NCBI RefSeq assembly: GCF_964340395.1
Contig: NC_135571.1
Coordinates: 14,178,546-14,242,545 of the forward strand
Length of the DNA stretch: 64,000 nt
Direction: 5' to 3'
Origin: Glandiceps talaboti
Lineage: Eukaryota > Hemichordata > Enteropneusta > Spengelidae
In this document: in pieces, positions 1-11,800 of the stretch
Layout of the letters: the number at the start of each line of letters is the position of its first letter
How positions within the stretch are numbered: the first letter of the stretch is position 1
Notes under the pieces: model-generated
Told to the model about the DNA's origin: nothing
Databases searched by the model: none
The model's input: only the letters and a program-made list of their open reading frames with translations
Position numbers and translations under genes: made by a program

Positions 1-1
1 A

Positions 2-694
2 AATACTAAAATGGAACTATTAGACCGACAACAGACATACCTACGCCGATTATCAGTGCTACAGTCACAGACTGACTATATAGAAGGAGATGATGTACTG
101 ATGAGAGAACAACAGAAACCATTTGGTTTTGATACAATTGGTGATAGAGGTGTAGATTCCTACTTTAATGGACAATCAAGGCAAGTTTCACCTTATGGTG
201 ATTATGATGATAGATTAGATTATAATGGTGATGAACAGAAGTTTACTCTGCCTGACACAAGAGGTAATTATTATGACTCTGGAGAATACTATGCTGATGA
301 TGTTGTGAGACGAGATTATAAAGATGTCAGAGAAGATAACTTTGATGTGAGACAAGGTAACCATGGTGATATCTTTAATGATGTGAGACAAGATAACCAT
401 GGTAATAACTTTGATGATGTGAGACAAGGTAACCATAATGATAACTTTGATGATGTGAGACAAAGTAACCATGGTGATAACTTTAATGATGTGAGACAAG
501 GTAACCATGGTGATAACTTTGATGATGTAAGACAGGATAAGTATAAAAGTGGACTTGTTGGACAACATGATTACAGTACAAGAACAGATCAGCATGAACA
601 TTATAAAGATGATTACATACCTGATGAGATTTATGACAGAAGTGACTTGAGAAGTTTTAGAGAAAACAGTACTCCACAGTATGACTCTTCATCT
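2..694 (+). CDS. RS-rich zinc-finger protein, internal exon (gene partial at left edge)
   Basis: The reading frame is open from the window edge to a donor (TCT|GTAAGT) at 694, phase 0. The exon may begin further left, so the Met at 11 need not be the start. It encodes about 231 acidic, Asp/Tyr/Asn-rich, low-complexity residues. A 12-residue motif of the type DVRQGNHGDNFD (36 bp of DNA) is repeated about five times between 340 and 540. The phase joins exactly to the next exon at 1874. I do not recognise a named orthologue. The downstream RS-like region and C-terminal zinc finger suggest a nuclear RNA-associated protein, which is inference. Confidence 0.75.
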
Positions 695-1873
695 GTAAGT
701 AATGTATCTAAATACATTCATTTCATTAGACATCACCCAACTGTACTGATGATCAGAATGTCATTTTAACAGCAGTGTGAACATTTCAACCTAGCTTTGA
801 AGGTGCTGAAAAGTCTTCTCCTTATCACACTATCAAACTGACTTACATGTACATGTACCATTAATCTAACTTTCACATAATCAAACTGATAAAAGCATCT
901 TGTGAATCTACATCTCAGGAACTCGTTATTTTTTTTTGTATCAATATTGTTTCTCTAAAATTGCTAGTAATTGTAAATGATGTAAAACCGTAAAATTGCT
1001 CTCCAGAACCAAAAATTTATGAAACTGTCTTTATTTCCATGAGTGGTTGGTGTTCCCCTTTAATACTTCTCTTCTTGAATATACCATGTATTTGTGACCT
1101 AGGGGGTTTTGTCACTACTCAACTAATGACTTACATGTATGAAGTGAGAGGGTCCCTTAGGTCACTAGTGTTTTCCTTTGCTGGATGAAGAAAAATAGTG
1201 GGCAATAGTATCAATTTGCAAAGGGTATAAAGTATGAAGTGTTGGGACTGTTGATATCATAGTACTTTGTAGGGAGTTTCTATACATTTGCTGCTACATA
1301 TAATAGATAATGTCATCAGATCGTTTATAAGTTATATATACACAAATACTAGGTTTGAGTTCAGTTAATTACAAGTGATGGTTAAGTATACATCAGTAAG
1401 TAGAATACTGTGAGTACCTTTTAATTACAAGTGATGATTAAGTATACATCAGTAAGTAGAATACTGTGAGTACCTTTTAATTACAAGTGATGATTAAGTA
1501 TACATCAGTAAGTAGAATATTGTGAGTACCTTTTAATTACAAGTGATAGTTAAGTATACATCAGTAAGTAGAATACATTGAGTACCTTTTAATTACAAGT
1601 GATGGCCAAGTATACATCAGTAAGTAGAATACATTGAGTACCTCGTATATACTGAAAAAAAATTACATCCCAAAAAACTTATAAACTCAGTTTATGCCCC
1701 TTTAATAGATATTACCATACGTCTTTAACAACACTTATAATATAAGATGTACATGTAGATGTATAGCAAACTCTCTTTTGAATAGCTGATAGCACTTTCC
1801 AGATTATAAACTTTTATCAGTAATACATGTATGTTGTTTCATTTTGATCAGAGATGTGTATTTATATTGACAG
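695..1873 (+). other. Intron of the zinc-finger gene, with dispersed and tandem repeats
   Basis: The intron is bounded by the phase-matched exons at 694 and 1874. About 1080-1200 is a degraded copy of a fold-back repeat also found at 17.9 and 30.2 kb. About 1225-1410 is related to dispersed copies at 28.74 and 51.25 kb. The end of that copy has expanded into the 56-bp array at 1366-1645. No gene is seen. Confidence 0.6.
1366..1645. repeat. Minisatellite, 56-bp unit, about 5 copies
   Basis: Successive copies of ATTACAAGTGATGGTTAAGT... ending in GAGTACCTTTT repeat at 56-bp spacing. Each unit carries GTAAGT and usually GTGAGT in the sense of the host gene. The unit resembles part of a dispersed repeat (compare 23250-23290 and 51410-51460). 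Confidence 0.9.
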
Positions 1874-2782
1874 TATGGTGCTGAAAGTAGAGAAAACCTC
1901 AGAAGACAAGACACAGATAGGAGACCATGGCGTGGAGATAGAGAGATACAAGACACAGACAGGGGACCATGGCGTGGAGATAGAGAGAGACAGCATGTCA
2001 GATCTAGAAGCAGAAGTGATTCAAGATCAGCCAACAGAAAGAGGAACAGATCCAGTGACAGGAAAGATGACAGATACAGTGATAGAACCCGAATCAGATC
2101 CAGTGAGAGGAGTGATGTCAGATCCAGTGAGAGGAGTGATGTCAGATCCAGTGAGAGGAGTGATGTCAGATCCAGTGACAGAACCAATTTGAAAGATGTG
2201 TACTCAAGGAGTAGTCGGGCTGAGACAGGTAGCAAAGACAGACCCAATGTCAGAGATGTGTACTCAAAGAGTAGTTGGGCTGAGACGGGTAGCAAAGACA
2301 GAACCAATGTTAGAGATATGTATTCAAAGGGTAGTAGGGCTGAGACGGGTAGCAAAGACAGACCCAATGTCAGAGATGTGTATTCAAAGGGTAGTAGGGC
2401 TGAGACGGGTAGCAAAGACAGACCCAATGTCAGAGATGTGTATTCAAAGGGTAGTAGGGCTGAGACGGGTAGCAAAGACAAAACCAATGTCAGAGATGTG
2501 TATTCAAAGAGTAGCAGGGCTGAGACGGGTAGCAAAGACAGAGCCAATGTTAGAGATGTGTACTCAAAGAGTAGTTGGGCTGAGACGGGTAACAAAGGAA
2601 GTATACATCAACAGCAAGGTAGAAGTGAACAGTCACTACATGCTACACAAGGAAGCAGGAAAGATATACGTAGAGAACAAGCTATGCTACGAAAAAGACA
2701 GGGAAGACACGATAAACAGACTACATCCGGAAAAAGACAGCGAAGACATGATGGAATGTCAAGACAACAGGACAAGAGATCA
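1874..2782 (+). CDS. RS-rich zinc-finger protein, exon with RS-like region and 20-residue repeats
   Basis: The acceptor is TATTGACAG|TATGGT and the donor AGATCA|GTAAGT; both ends are phase 0 (303 codons). The first third is Arg/Ser/Asp-rich (SRSRSDSRS, RSSERSDVRSSERSDV), like an RS domain of splicing-related proteins. The middle (about 2180-2600) is seven in-frame copies of a 60-bp unit encoding motifs such as RDVYSKSSRAETGSKDRPNV. The end is basic (KRQGRHDKQ, KRQRRHDG). Other long frames here, including a minus-strand one at 1804-2595, are shadows of the repeat. The frame choice is supported by agreement with the flanking exons. Confidence 0.8.
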
Positions 2783-2805
2783 GTAAGTATTTTCATAACA
2801 TTTTC

Positions 2806-2809
<4 letters not shown>

Positions 2810-2870
<61 letters not shown>

Positions 2871-3055
2871 TGTGCATGTGCGTTTATGTATGTATGTATG
2901 TATGTATGTATGTATGTATGTATGTATGTATGTACATGTATGTATGTGTGTGTATGTACATGTACGTACGTACGTATGTACGTACGTACGTACGTATGTA
3001 TGTATGTATGTATGTATGTATGTATGTATGTATGTATGTATGTATGTATGTACAA
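2810..3055. repeat. Compound microsatellite (GT)n-(GTAT)n-(GTAC)n
   Basis: A pure GT run from about 2811 passes into GTAT and GTAC tetranucleotide runs up to about 3053, just inside the intron after the donor at 2782. The Cys/Val and Tyr/Val reading frames found here are artefacts of the run. Confidence 0.97.
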
Positions 3056-3166
3056 GTATATGTGTATGATTGTATGTCTATCTGTGCAAATATGTAATTA
3101 TTTAATAGTGTTCCTTGAATGCACTAAAAATTCTGATTGACATTGGCATTGACATTGTACCCATAG

Positions 3167-3254
3167 AGTACTTCAAGTAAAGGTCAAAGGAACAAATCAA
3201 GAGGTCATTCAAAAGACGATGATGACGAAGACATTGTGGTAGACCGACCTTTAG
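3167..3254 (+). CDS. RS-rich zinc-finger protein, short linker exon
   Basis: The exon lies between CCCATAG|AGTACT and TTTAG|GTAGGA. It encodes STSSKGQRNKSRGHSK followed by an acidic stretch DDDDEDIVVDRPL, and ends after one base of a codon that is completed at 3516. The length (88 bp) and phase fit both neighbours. Confidence 0.75.
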
Positions 3255-3515
3255 GTAGGATTATATTTGATAAATTACTTTTTTTTCTCTTTATACAACT
3301 TTAATCTCTAAAAGTATCACTCCCCCCCCCCCCCCCACTGACCTGCTACACAGTAACATGTCATATCACTCCCCCTCACCAGCCTGCTATAAATTTGGGT
3401 AGATCCATGTGTGAGGGTGCCCTATCAGGGTGTACCTTAGTTACAGACTAGGTGGGATACTGTCTTTCTTTCATCTAGCCATTGCTTTATTTTATGTATA
3501 CACTATTAATTACAG

Positions 3516-3631
3516 GTGACAATTACATGGTGGAAGCTTTCTTTTGTACATTATGTGATGTTGTGTTATTGAAAGGAAGGGAAGAATTGGACGAACATTG
3601 TAGGACGAAATCACACTATATAGAATACCAG
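3516..3631 (+). CDS. RS-rich zinc-finger protein, C2H2 (matrin/U1-type) zinc-finger exon
   Basis: The exon lies between TTACAG|GTGACA and ACCAG|GTAGAT. It encodes a finger with spacing C-x2-C-x13-H-x5-H (FCTLCDVV ... DEHCRTKSH), close to the matrin/U1-like fingers of RNA-binding nuclear proteins. It follows the RS-like region, which supports a role in RNA processing (inference). The last ~20 bases of the exon, with the donor, are the seed of the minisatellite that fills the next intron. Confidence 0.8.
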
Positions 3632-4668
3632 GTAGATAATTAACTTTATGTTCCACACTATATAGAATACCAGGTAGTTAATTAACTTTATGTTCCATTC
3701 TATATAGAATACCAGGTAGTTAATTAACTTTATGTTCCACACAATATAGAATACCAGGTAGTTAATTAACTTTATGTTCCACACTATATAGAATACCAGG
3801 TAGTTAATTAACTTTATGTGCCACACTATATAGAATACCGGGTAGTTAATTAACTTTATGTTCCACACTATATAGAATACCAGGTAGTTAATTAACTTTA
3901 TGTTCCACACTATATAGAATACCAGGTAGTTAATTAACTTTATGATCCACACTATATAGAATACCAGGTAGTTAATTAACTTTATGTTCCACACTATATA
4001 GAATACCAGGTAGTTAATTAACTTTATGTTCCACACAATATAGAATACCAGGTAGTTCATTAACTTTATGTTCCACACTATATAGAATACCAGGTAGTTA
4101 ATTAAATTTATGTTCCACACTATATAGAATACCAGGTAGTTAATTAACTTTATGTTCCACACAATATAGAATACCAGGTAGTTAATTAACTTTATGTTCC
4201 ACACTATATAGAATACCAGGTAGTTAATTAACTTTATGTTCCACACTATATAGAATACCAGGTAGTTAATTAACTTTATGTTCCACACAATATAGAATAC
4301 CAGGTAGTTAATTAACTTTATGTTCCACACTATATAGAATACCAGGTAGTTAATTAACTTTATGTGCCACACAATATAGAATACCAGGTAGTTAATTAAC
4401 TTTATGTTCCACACAATATAGAATACCAGGTAGTTAATTAACTTTATTTTCCACACAATATAGAATACCAGGTAGTTAATTAACTTTATGTTCCACACAA
4501 TATAGAATACCAGGTAGTTAATTAACTTTATGTTCCACACTATATAGAATACCAGGTAGTTCATTAACTTTATGTTCCATTCTATATAGAATACCAGGTA
4601 GTTAATTAACTTTATGTTTCACACAATATAGAATACCAGGTAGTTAATTAACTTTATGTTCCACTATT
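3600..4668. repeat. Exon-donor-derived minisatellite, 43-bp unit, about 25 copies
   Basis: The repeated unit contains CACTATATAGAATACCAG followed by GTAGTTAATTAAC. This is the last part of the zinc-finger exon (ends 3631) plus its splice donor. The array starts at the real exon end and fills most of the intron to about 4668. Some copies read ACAATATAG rather than ACTATATAG. The long minus-strand reading frame across it is an artefact. Confidence 0.95.
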
Positions 4669-4831
4669 TCAAAATATGATTCCAGAGCAAGGGAAGAATG
4701 TTTTTGATTGTAATTATTGTCTTGGTGAATATACCATGAACTTTCAAGCTAACACTTGTCTGAACTTTTTATAAACACTAACACTTGTCTGAACTTTTTT
4801 TTACAAATTTTAACATTTGTCTTTCATACAG

Positions 4832-4888
4832 AAAAATAAAGGTGGAAAAGCTGGACAGAAAGACAGAGTGAAAGAAAGACGAAAGTGA
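4832..4888 (+). CDS. RS-rich zinc-finger protein, terminal coding exon
   Basis: The acceptor CTTTCATACAG precedes 18 codons of a basic tail (KNKGGKAGQKDRVKERRK) and a TGA stop at 4886-4888. Phase 0 matches the donor at 3631. The visible C-terminal part of the protein is about 620 residues in total. The lysine/arginine-rich end could act as a nuclear localisation signal (inference). Confidence 0.75.
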   Translation, partial: KNKGGKAGQKDRVKERRK

Positions 4889-5440
4889 GCAAGAAGAAAG
4901 AGATTTGTTTGTTAGTTTCAGTTACCATGGGAATACATAAACATTGACATTGATCATATAATGTGATATTGACCTGACACCGTACCATATGGACAGTGAA
5001 CAGCAGTGCTCTCCTCTACAACCATAGCACTCTGGACACGTTGGTGTATAAGTGTTGTTACTCAAAATACTATTGTTAGAATGACCCAGCCTATACCAAT
5101 ACAAAATCTGCTAAAAACGAAAGTACTTGGCACTTGCTCGAGTGAGGGCGCTAACAGTATATATGCTGAAACACTTACAAGGGAGATCACTGATTTGTCT
5201 ACACTACAATTTATGCAAGAACACTATACTTGAGTCATCAGTTTTTTCCTTTGAATATGCTGCTTAGTGGAACCATCATTCAAAATATGTATAATTTGTA
5301 TCAATGATAGAATGTTACAATGTAATATTTACAGAGTGACATGGTTTATTTGATGTAGACAGACTTTTTAAGTAAATCTACTAGCTCTACATTGTATTTC
5401 AGTTATAACAAATAAACAGGTTTTTGTACTAATTAATCTG
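4889..5440 (+). other. Probable 3' UTR and poly(A) signal of the zinc-finger gene
   Basis: No coding capacity fits the gene after the stop at 4888. A canonical AATAAA lies at 5411-5416 in the right orientation and is followed by T/GT-rich sequence, so cleavage is likely near 5430-5445. The small frames here (for example 5006-5233) show no coding features. Confidence 0.55.
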
Positions 5441-5524
5441 AGGTCTGTTTCATTTGCCTTCTTTGCAACATTTTACCGATATATCACAGTTTGATATATA
5501 ACGTGTAGTAGCTCAAGTCTCTCT

Positions 5525-5545
5525 GTGTGTGTGTGTATGTGTGTG

Positions 5546-5576
<31 letters not shown>

Positions 5577-5580
5577 ACCC
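5525..5580. repeat. Microsatellite (GT)n/(GTCT)n
   Basis: A short GT run is followed by repeated CTGT tetranucleotides just ahead of the 48-bp array. Confidence 0.9.
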
Positions 5581-5619
5581 GTGTTGTTACGTCACAATGT
5601 ACATTTGTAATATATATAT

Positions 5620-7092
5620 ATATAGTGTGAGTACCCCTGTGTTGTTATGTCACAATGTAATATAAATATATAGTGTGGGTACCCCTGTGTTGTCAGTATA
5701 GTGTGGGTACCCCTGCGTTGTCAGTATAGTGTGGGTACCCCTGTGTTGTCAATATAGTGTGGGTACCCCTGTGTTGTTACGTCACAATGTATTAGAAATA
5801 TATAGTGTGGGTACCCCTGTGTTGTTACGTCACAATGTACATTTGTAATATAAATATATAGTGTGGGTACCCCTGTGTTGTTACATCACAATGTAATATA
5901 AGTATATAGTGTGGGTACCCCTGTGTTGTTATGTCACAATGTAATATACGTATATAGTGTGGGTACCCCTGTGTTGTTATGTCACAATGTAATATAAGTA
6001 TATAGTGTGGGTACCCCTGTGTTGTTACATCACAATGTACTAAAAATATATAGTGTGGGTACCCCTGTGTTGTTATGTCACAATGTAATATAAATATATA
6101 GTGTGGGTACCCCTGTGTTGTTACATCACAATGTAATAAAAATATATAGTGTGGGTACCCCTGTGTTGTTATGTCACAATGTAATATAAATATATAGTGT
6201 GGTTACCCCTGTGTTGTTACATCACAATGTAATATAAGTATATAGTGTGGGTACCCCTGTGTTGTTAGGTCACAATGTAATAAAAATATATAGTGTGGGT
6301 ACCCCTGTGTTGTTTTGTCACAATGTAATAAAAATATATAGTGTGGGTACCCCTGTGTTGTTACATCACAATGTAATATAAATATATAGTGTGGGTACCC
6401 CTGTGTTGTTACGTCACAATGTAATATAAGTATATAGTGTGGGTACCCCTGTGTTGTTAGGTCACAATGTAATATAAGTATATAGTGTGGGTACCCCTGT
6501 GTTGTTAGGTCACAATGTAATATAAATATATAGTGTGGGTACCCCTGTGTTGTTATGTCACAATGTTATATAAATATATAGTGTGCGTACCCCTGTGTTG
6601 TTATGTCACAATGTAATATAAATATATAGTGTGGGTACCCCTGTGTTGTTATGTCACAATGTAATATAAGTATATAGTGTGGGTACCCCTGTGTTGTTAC
6701 ATCACAATGTAATATAAGTATATAGTGTGGGTACCCCTGTGTTGTTAGGTCACAATGTAATATAAATATATAGTGTGGGTACCCCTGTGTTGTTACGTCA
6801 CAATGTAATATAAGTATATAGTGTGGGTACCCCTGTGTTGTTACGTCACAATGTAATATTAGTATATAGTGTGGGTACCCCTGTGTTGTTATGTCACAAT
6901 GTAATATTAGTATATAGTGTGGGTACCCCTGTGTTGTTATGTCACAATGTAATATTAGTATATAGTGTGGGTACCCCTGTGTTGTTATGTCACAATGTAA
7001 TATTAGTATATAGTGTGGGTACCCCTGTGTTGTTATGTCACAATGTAATATTAGTATATAGTGTGGGTACCCCTGTGTTGTTACATCACCAC
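5620..7092. repeat. Minisatellite, 48-bp unit, about 30 copies
   Basis: The core GTGTGGGTACCCCTGTGTTG is followed by TTACGTCACAATG or variants and an AT-rich spacer. Unit spacing is 48 bp, with some truncated units near 5690-5760. The array lies between the convergent 3' ends of the zinc-finger gene and EXT2. The frame at 6823-7095 is repeat-derived. Confidence 0.95.
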
Positions 7093-8498
7093 TAATAAGG
7101 AAAGGCTGGGTTTTTTATAAATGTAGTTATTTTTGTTATTTTAGATACTGATAATGTTATCTTTACTGCACTACAATGTCCATAGTTTACATATTTGTAT
7201 TAGTTTGAATTAGAATAACATTTACTTAAAGTCTACATATCAGTCAAATCTGATTATTGTATAATTGATTTTTTTTTTATTTTGATAAAAAAGAATATTA
7301 ATTACATTCCTGAATTCAGTTTTGGTAACCAAGACAACAGTAGTTGTGGTTATAAACAGCTGAACAGATTGTTTAAAATAGTGATTGACTAAATTCAGTA
7401 TCTTGGTAACCATGACTACATTATGTTTACAAACAGTGTGAAAGATGATTGACTATTGTGAAGTGAATATTTCCCATGATGCATCATTCAATATGGTGGT
7501 TTGTAAGAATGTTTTGTTCCTGGCGATAAATGATCTGATTTCCTTTGAAGTCTGGTATTGAGAGCCTTGTTACTATGGCAACTACACTGATTTTCTTTGA
7601 AGTCTTCACTATGGAAACTGAAGTAATGGTATTGAGAGCCTTGTTACTATGGCAACTACACTAGTTTTCTTTGAAGTCTGATCACTATGGAAACTGAAGT
7701 AATGATCTTTTAGATCCTTGTTACAATGTGGTTTATCCAATATACATGTAGATTATCTGTCATCACAAGAACTCACATAGTTGGTTCTCTTTTTAAAAAA
7801 AAAGAATATTAAAGCAAAAGTTTGACATTTGCAAAACCACTAATATGAACCAGCTGTGTTATAAGTTACTACTACATGTATATATTTCAGTAAATATCAT
7901 ATAATATCAAATTTAAACTTATTAACTTATGCAGAGCAGCAATACAAGTTGTTGTTTTTATAAAAGTTACAATATATTGGCTTATACAAGTTTTGCCAAC
8001 AAAACACACATAAATGTACTAATTTGCTTCACTAAAAAAACTGTAAAATAAGTTTTGAAAATAAATATGTTTTGAAGACAGTTTGTGTTATGTAATATAC
8101 ACCAAACATTCACTTGGTATTTTTTATAAATCTGACATCAAACTTTTTAAGTGCTTCTTACTAACATCAAGTGTAAATTCACCTTGCATACTAACTTTTC
8201 ATTGACTCAATACAGGCACATCGAATGTACGACTGCATTTGTCTTTAATAACGCTTCCCTAAAACTGACACTCTGAGAGATAAAGTCTACCATGTCACTT
8301 TTTTCAGTATTGCTATAATTTGTTCTCAATAAGAAGTATTCCCAATGGTCATGTATCTTGCAATAGTAATGTTTATGGTCAAACATCAGCAGAGCGCCAT
8401 CAAGTGTTGATACATAAACTTCTTTTGTTTTTTCAACATGTTTCCATTGCATTGTCTGAGTGCAGCTTTATACCCTGTTATTGTACATCCATTACGAA
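7093..8498. other. Intergenic / EXT2 3' flank, no gene seen
   Basis: AT-rich sequence with a two-copy local duplication around 7545-7710 (motif GAGCCTTGTTACTATGGCAA). The EXT2 3' UTR must lie in its right part. A minus-strand ATTAAA (plus TTTAAT near 8242) is a weak candidate poly(A) signal. No other coding region is supported. Confidence 0.5.
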
Positions 8499-8849
8499 TT
8501 ACAGACTTCCAACATCTCGAAATCTTTTCAATTCTTCTGGGAAAGGATCCTTGTAGAGAACGGGATCTGCCCTGAATTCCACCGTCTTCAATGGCATTCT
8601 TCCATAGATTTCAGCAAATCTTGTAATACACTCTGATCTTTCAACCATGTGTGACTGATCGGCTGATATTATTTGTTCTCCGGTACATTCAGGACATTTG
8701 AACTTTTTACGTGGAGTGACCTTGATGGGTGATTTACCAGTGTAGTTGGAGACAATGAAATTCATCGCTATATCTTCACAGTTCATATGTTCATCTACCC
8801 AGTTCTTTATGTTGCCAGGCATAGTGTTGGTATATAGATGACTGAAATA
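8499..8849 (-). CDS. EXT2: EXT2 terminal coding exon
   Basis: Acceptor TTAATTGCAG|TATTTC. Encodes [52 protein letters not shown] and ends RFRDVGSL with TAA at 8501-8499. The Cys residues and ending agree with the EXT2 C-terminus. Confidence 0.97.
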   Translation of the reverse strand, partial: YFSHLYTNTMPGNIKNWVDEHMNCEDIAMNFIVSNYTGKSPIKVTPRKKFKCPECTGEQIISADQSHMVERSECITRFAEIYGRMPLKTVEFRADPVLYKDPFPEELKRFRDVGSL

Positions 8850-11800
8850 CTGCAATTAAAATAAAAATACATCTTTTTATTACTAACTTATTGGAGAGCT
8901 AAACACTTGCTTCCTGACTGGGTTAATATCTGCTAGCTCAGTTTTAACACTAACATGTCAACACAAGTGATGACATAGACACATGTAGTAATGATGTAGA
9001 ACAACACAAGTGATGACATAGACACATGTAGTAATGATGTAGAACAACACAAGTGATGACATAGACATGTGTACAGTAGTAATGATGTAGAACAACACAA
9101 GTAATGACATAGACACATGTAGTAATGATGTAGAACAACACAAGTGATGACATCATACAGAAGAGAGACAAAGAAGTTAAATATACCTTGTGATAAAATG
9201 AAGCACCAGTTAAAACCATGGAAATGTCATTGGTCCATTCAGATTCATATTTCCATTTGCCAGTTTCATCATCCCAAAGATGGAGTCTTCCGGGATATCC
9301 AACTAATCTGTCTGGGAATTCTCTCCACACCTGATAATATTTATAGTGAATTGTAACAAATGTAAGTACCAATTACAAACACATCTTTTTGACTAGAATA
9401 TACAACTGGAGACTATTTCATAAACTGCAGGATAGAGGTGTACCTAGTTTTATTGTCAGAATTTAGTTTACTGGTTTCGGCATCAAGAGTTTTGTATCAG
9501 ATGGGGCTCTGTTTTGTCTGAGCGTTTTCCTATCTGTAACCGTGTTAGACAAGGTGGCATTATCCCCTCGTCTTTTTACGGTGAATATTGATAATTTGAG
9601 TAGCTCACTAGCTGGGACTAAGATTTGTTGTCACATTGGAGGTAAATGTATCAACCATCTCCTGTATACTGATAATATTGTTTTGATATGTCCGTCAGTT
9701 AAGTGTCTTAATAGTCTCTTAAAAACATCTTGTAAATATGCCATGCAGCATGATATTATTTTCAATCCTCAGAAGACTACAAATAAAGCAGAAGTTTTAA
9801 CCAGACTTGGACTTGTCCTTTTATTCAAACTCAAGTTATGCCATACTCAAGTCTATCTGTGTTGAAAAGTTTATCATACCATATCACTGTAGTTGGACTG
9901 ATACTTATTTGTACTACTTGCCTATCTGTTATATCACCTAAGATTTAATATTTTGAACATTCCCAAGGTGAAGTACAAAAATACCGCGTTACCATTTGTA
10001 AATAGGCATTCGTATTTAGGTGTTATTATGAATTCTGAGGGTGATGACAATGACGATATGATACATCAAATGAAATCATTTTATGCCAAGGCTAACTCAC
10101 TTATCCATAATTTTTCAAATTGTTCATATTCTGTTAAATATACTCTATTTCAAGCTTATTGTTCGTCCATGTACTGTTCTCATATTTGGAGTGTACATGT
10201 ATATACGAAAAATTGTTTCAATGATGTTCGTTTTGCGTACAACAATGCTCTTAGAATATTGCTTGACTTAAAGAGGCATGTCAGTATTTCTAACACATTT
10301 GTACATAGATACATCATGACATTCAAGAGCAAACAGCGCCCTCTACGCTTGAAATTTCATTTTACATTTTAAGAGAATAACAATACTTTCATTACAGCAT
10401 CATTATTTGATTTTGTGATTTTTAAACAGTAAATTTTGGGAAAGATTTTTGATGGATTGTTTTTAATTGTATTGTAAAGAGTTTCTTTTGTTCTTTTTTA
10501 AAAACATTTATGGTGTATTTGAAATAAAATTATAATTATTATTTAATAATTCTTACAATTTTTACAATTTAGCCAGTTTTCACAAAAATAGTACAGGCCA
10601 ATTCAGAAAAGTTGTAGGCCAACCAGTAAACAAGGATTTATAAATAGACATGGCTAAAGATTGTTAAAAAGTAGATGGCCATGGGTAAGGTTGTAGCCAA
10701 CTAAATGGTTGTAGATGGCCATGAGTGAGGAAGCAGCCAACTAAACAGTTACTGACCAGTACTTATAGTAATCACACTGTCTTCATTTCATCTTTCAGTC
10801 ACTAAATCCCCTTGCAATTACATTTGAAGAGTTTATCATTCAATTCATAGACTCAAGGCAAATCCAAACTAGCTCAAAGCCAAACTCAAGTTCATTACTG
10901 GTAAGCCATACGTACCTCAAAGCCAAACTCAAGTTCATTACTGGTAAGACATACGTACCTCAAAGCCAAACTCAAGTTTATTACTGGTAAGCCATACGTA
11001 CCTCAAAGCCAAACTCAAGTTCATTACTGGTAAGACATACGTACCTCAAAGCCAAACTCAAGTTCATTACTGGTAAGCCATACGTACCTCAAAGCCAAAC
11101 TCAAGTTCATTACTGGTAAGACATACATACCTCAAAGCCAAACTCAAGTTCATTACTGGTAAGACATACATACCTCAAAGCCAAACTCAAGTTCATCTGG
11201 TGTTAACATAATGATGTCATCATCGATGGCTAACACTGCTTCTGTTTCAATTTCATCATATGGATAGAATCTGTTACTTAGTTTGTTTTCTTTAGTCTGT
11301 ACAACCTTCAGTGGTTTGTTGATCTTAGGCCACTCTGCAGCTATGGTAACAAGAAAATCAAGATGGATTAAGCCACTGCCAACATTTAACTTACAGAGTG
11401 AACTTGTTTTGACAGACTCTCAGTTATTGAAAAGGTCAAACAATATATCTCATATATTTGAAGACATCATCTCCAACTCTCATGTGCTGAGATGTTTACA
11501 ATAAGGTCCAATCATTACTGGCAATTAGTTTAGTAATGATGGTGTATGCTACCCATAGTGTATGACATTTGTACCAGGTTTGGTTCATATTAAGTTGTGG
11601 GTGTTAGAGATATGGTTGTCTACACATGGAGAAACATGACTCACTAGCAGACATGGGTTATTCCTACAATCATCTCCAAGGTATGTCCAGTGAGGAATGT
11701 AAAGGCTTCTAGCCTCTTCCTGAAAACCAATACTTTTGACAAATCATTCTACACATTGATGTCAGCTTAGTATTTACCTCTAGAGGGAACTATTCATCGT

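Noticed and set aside
1804-2595. 263-codon minus-strand frame with LLPVSALLLFEYTSLTL repeats
   Set aside because: Antisense shadow of the 60-bp coding repeat; the plus-strand frame joins correctly to its neighbouring exons.
3611-4564. 317-codon minus-strand frame of NYLVFYIVWNIKLI repeats
   Set aside because: Translation of the donor-derived minisatellite in the antisense direction of the zinc-finger gene; no start context or conserved domain.
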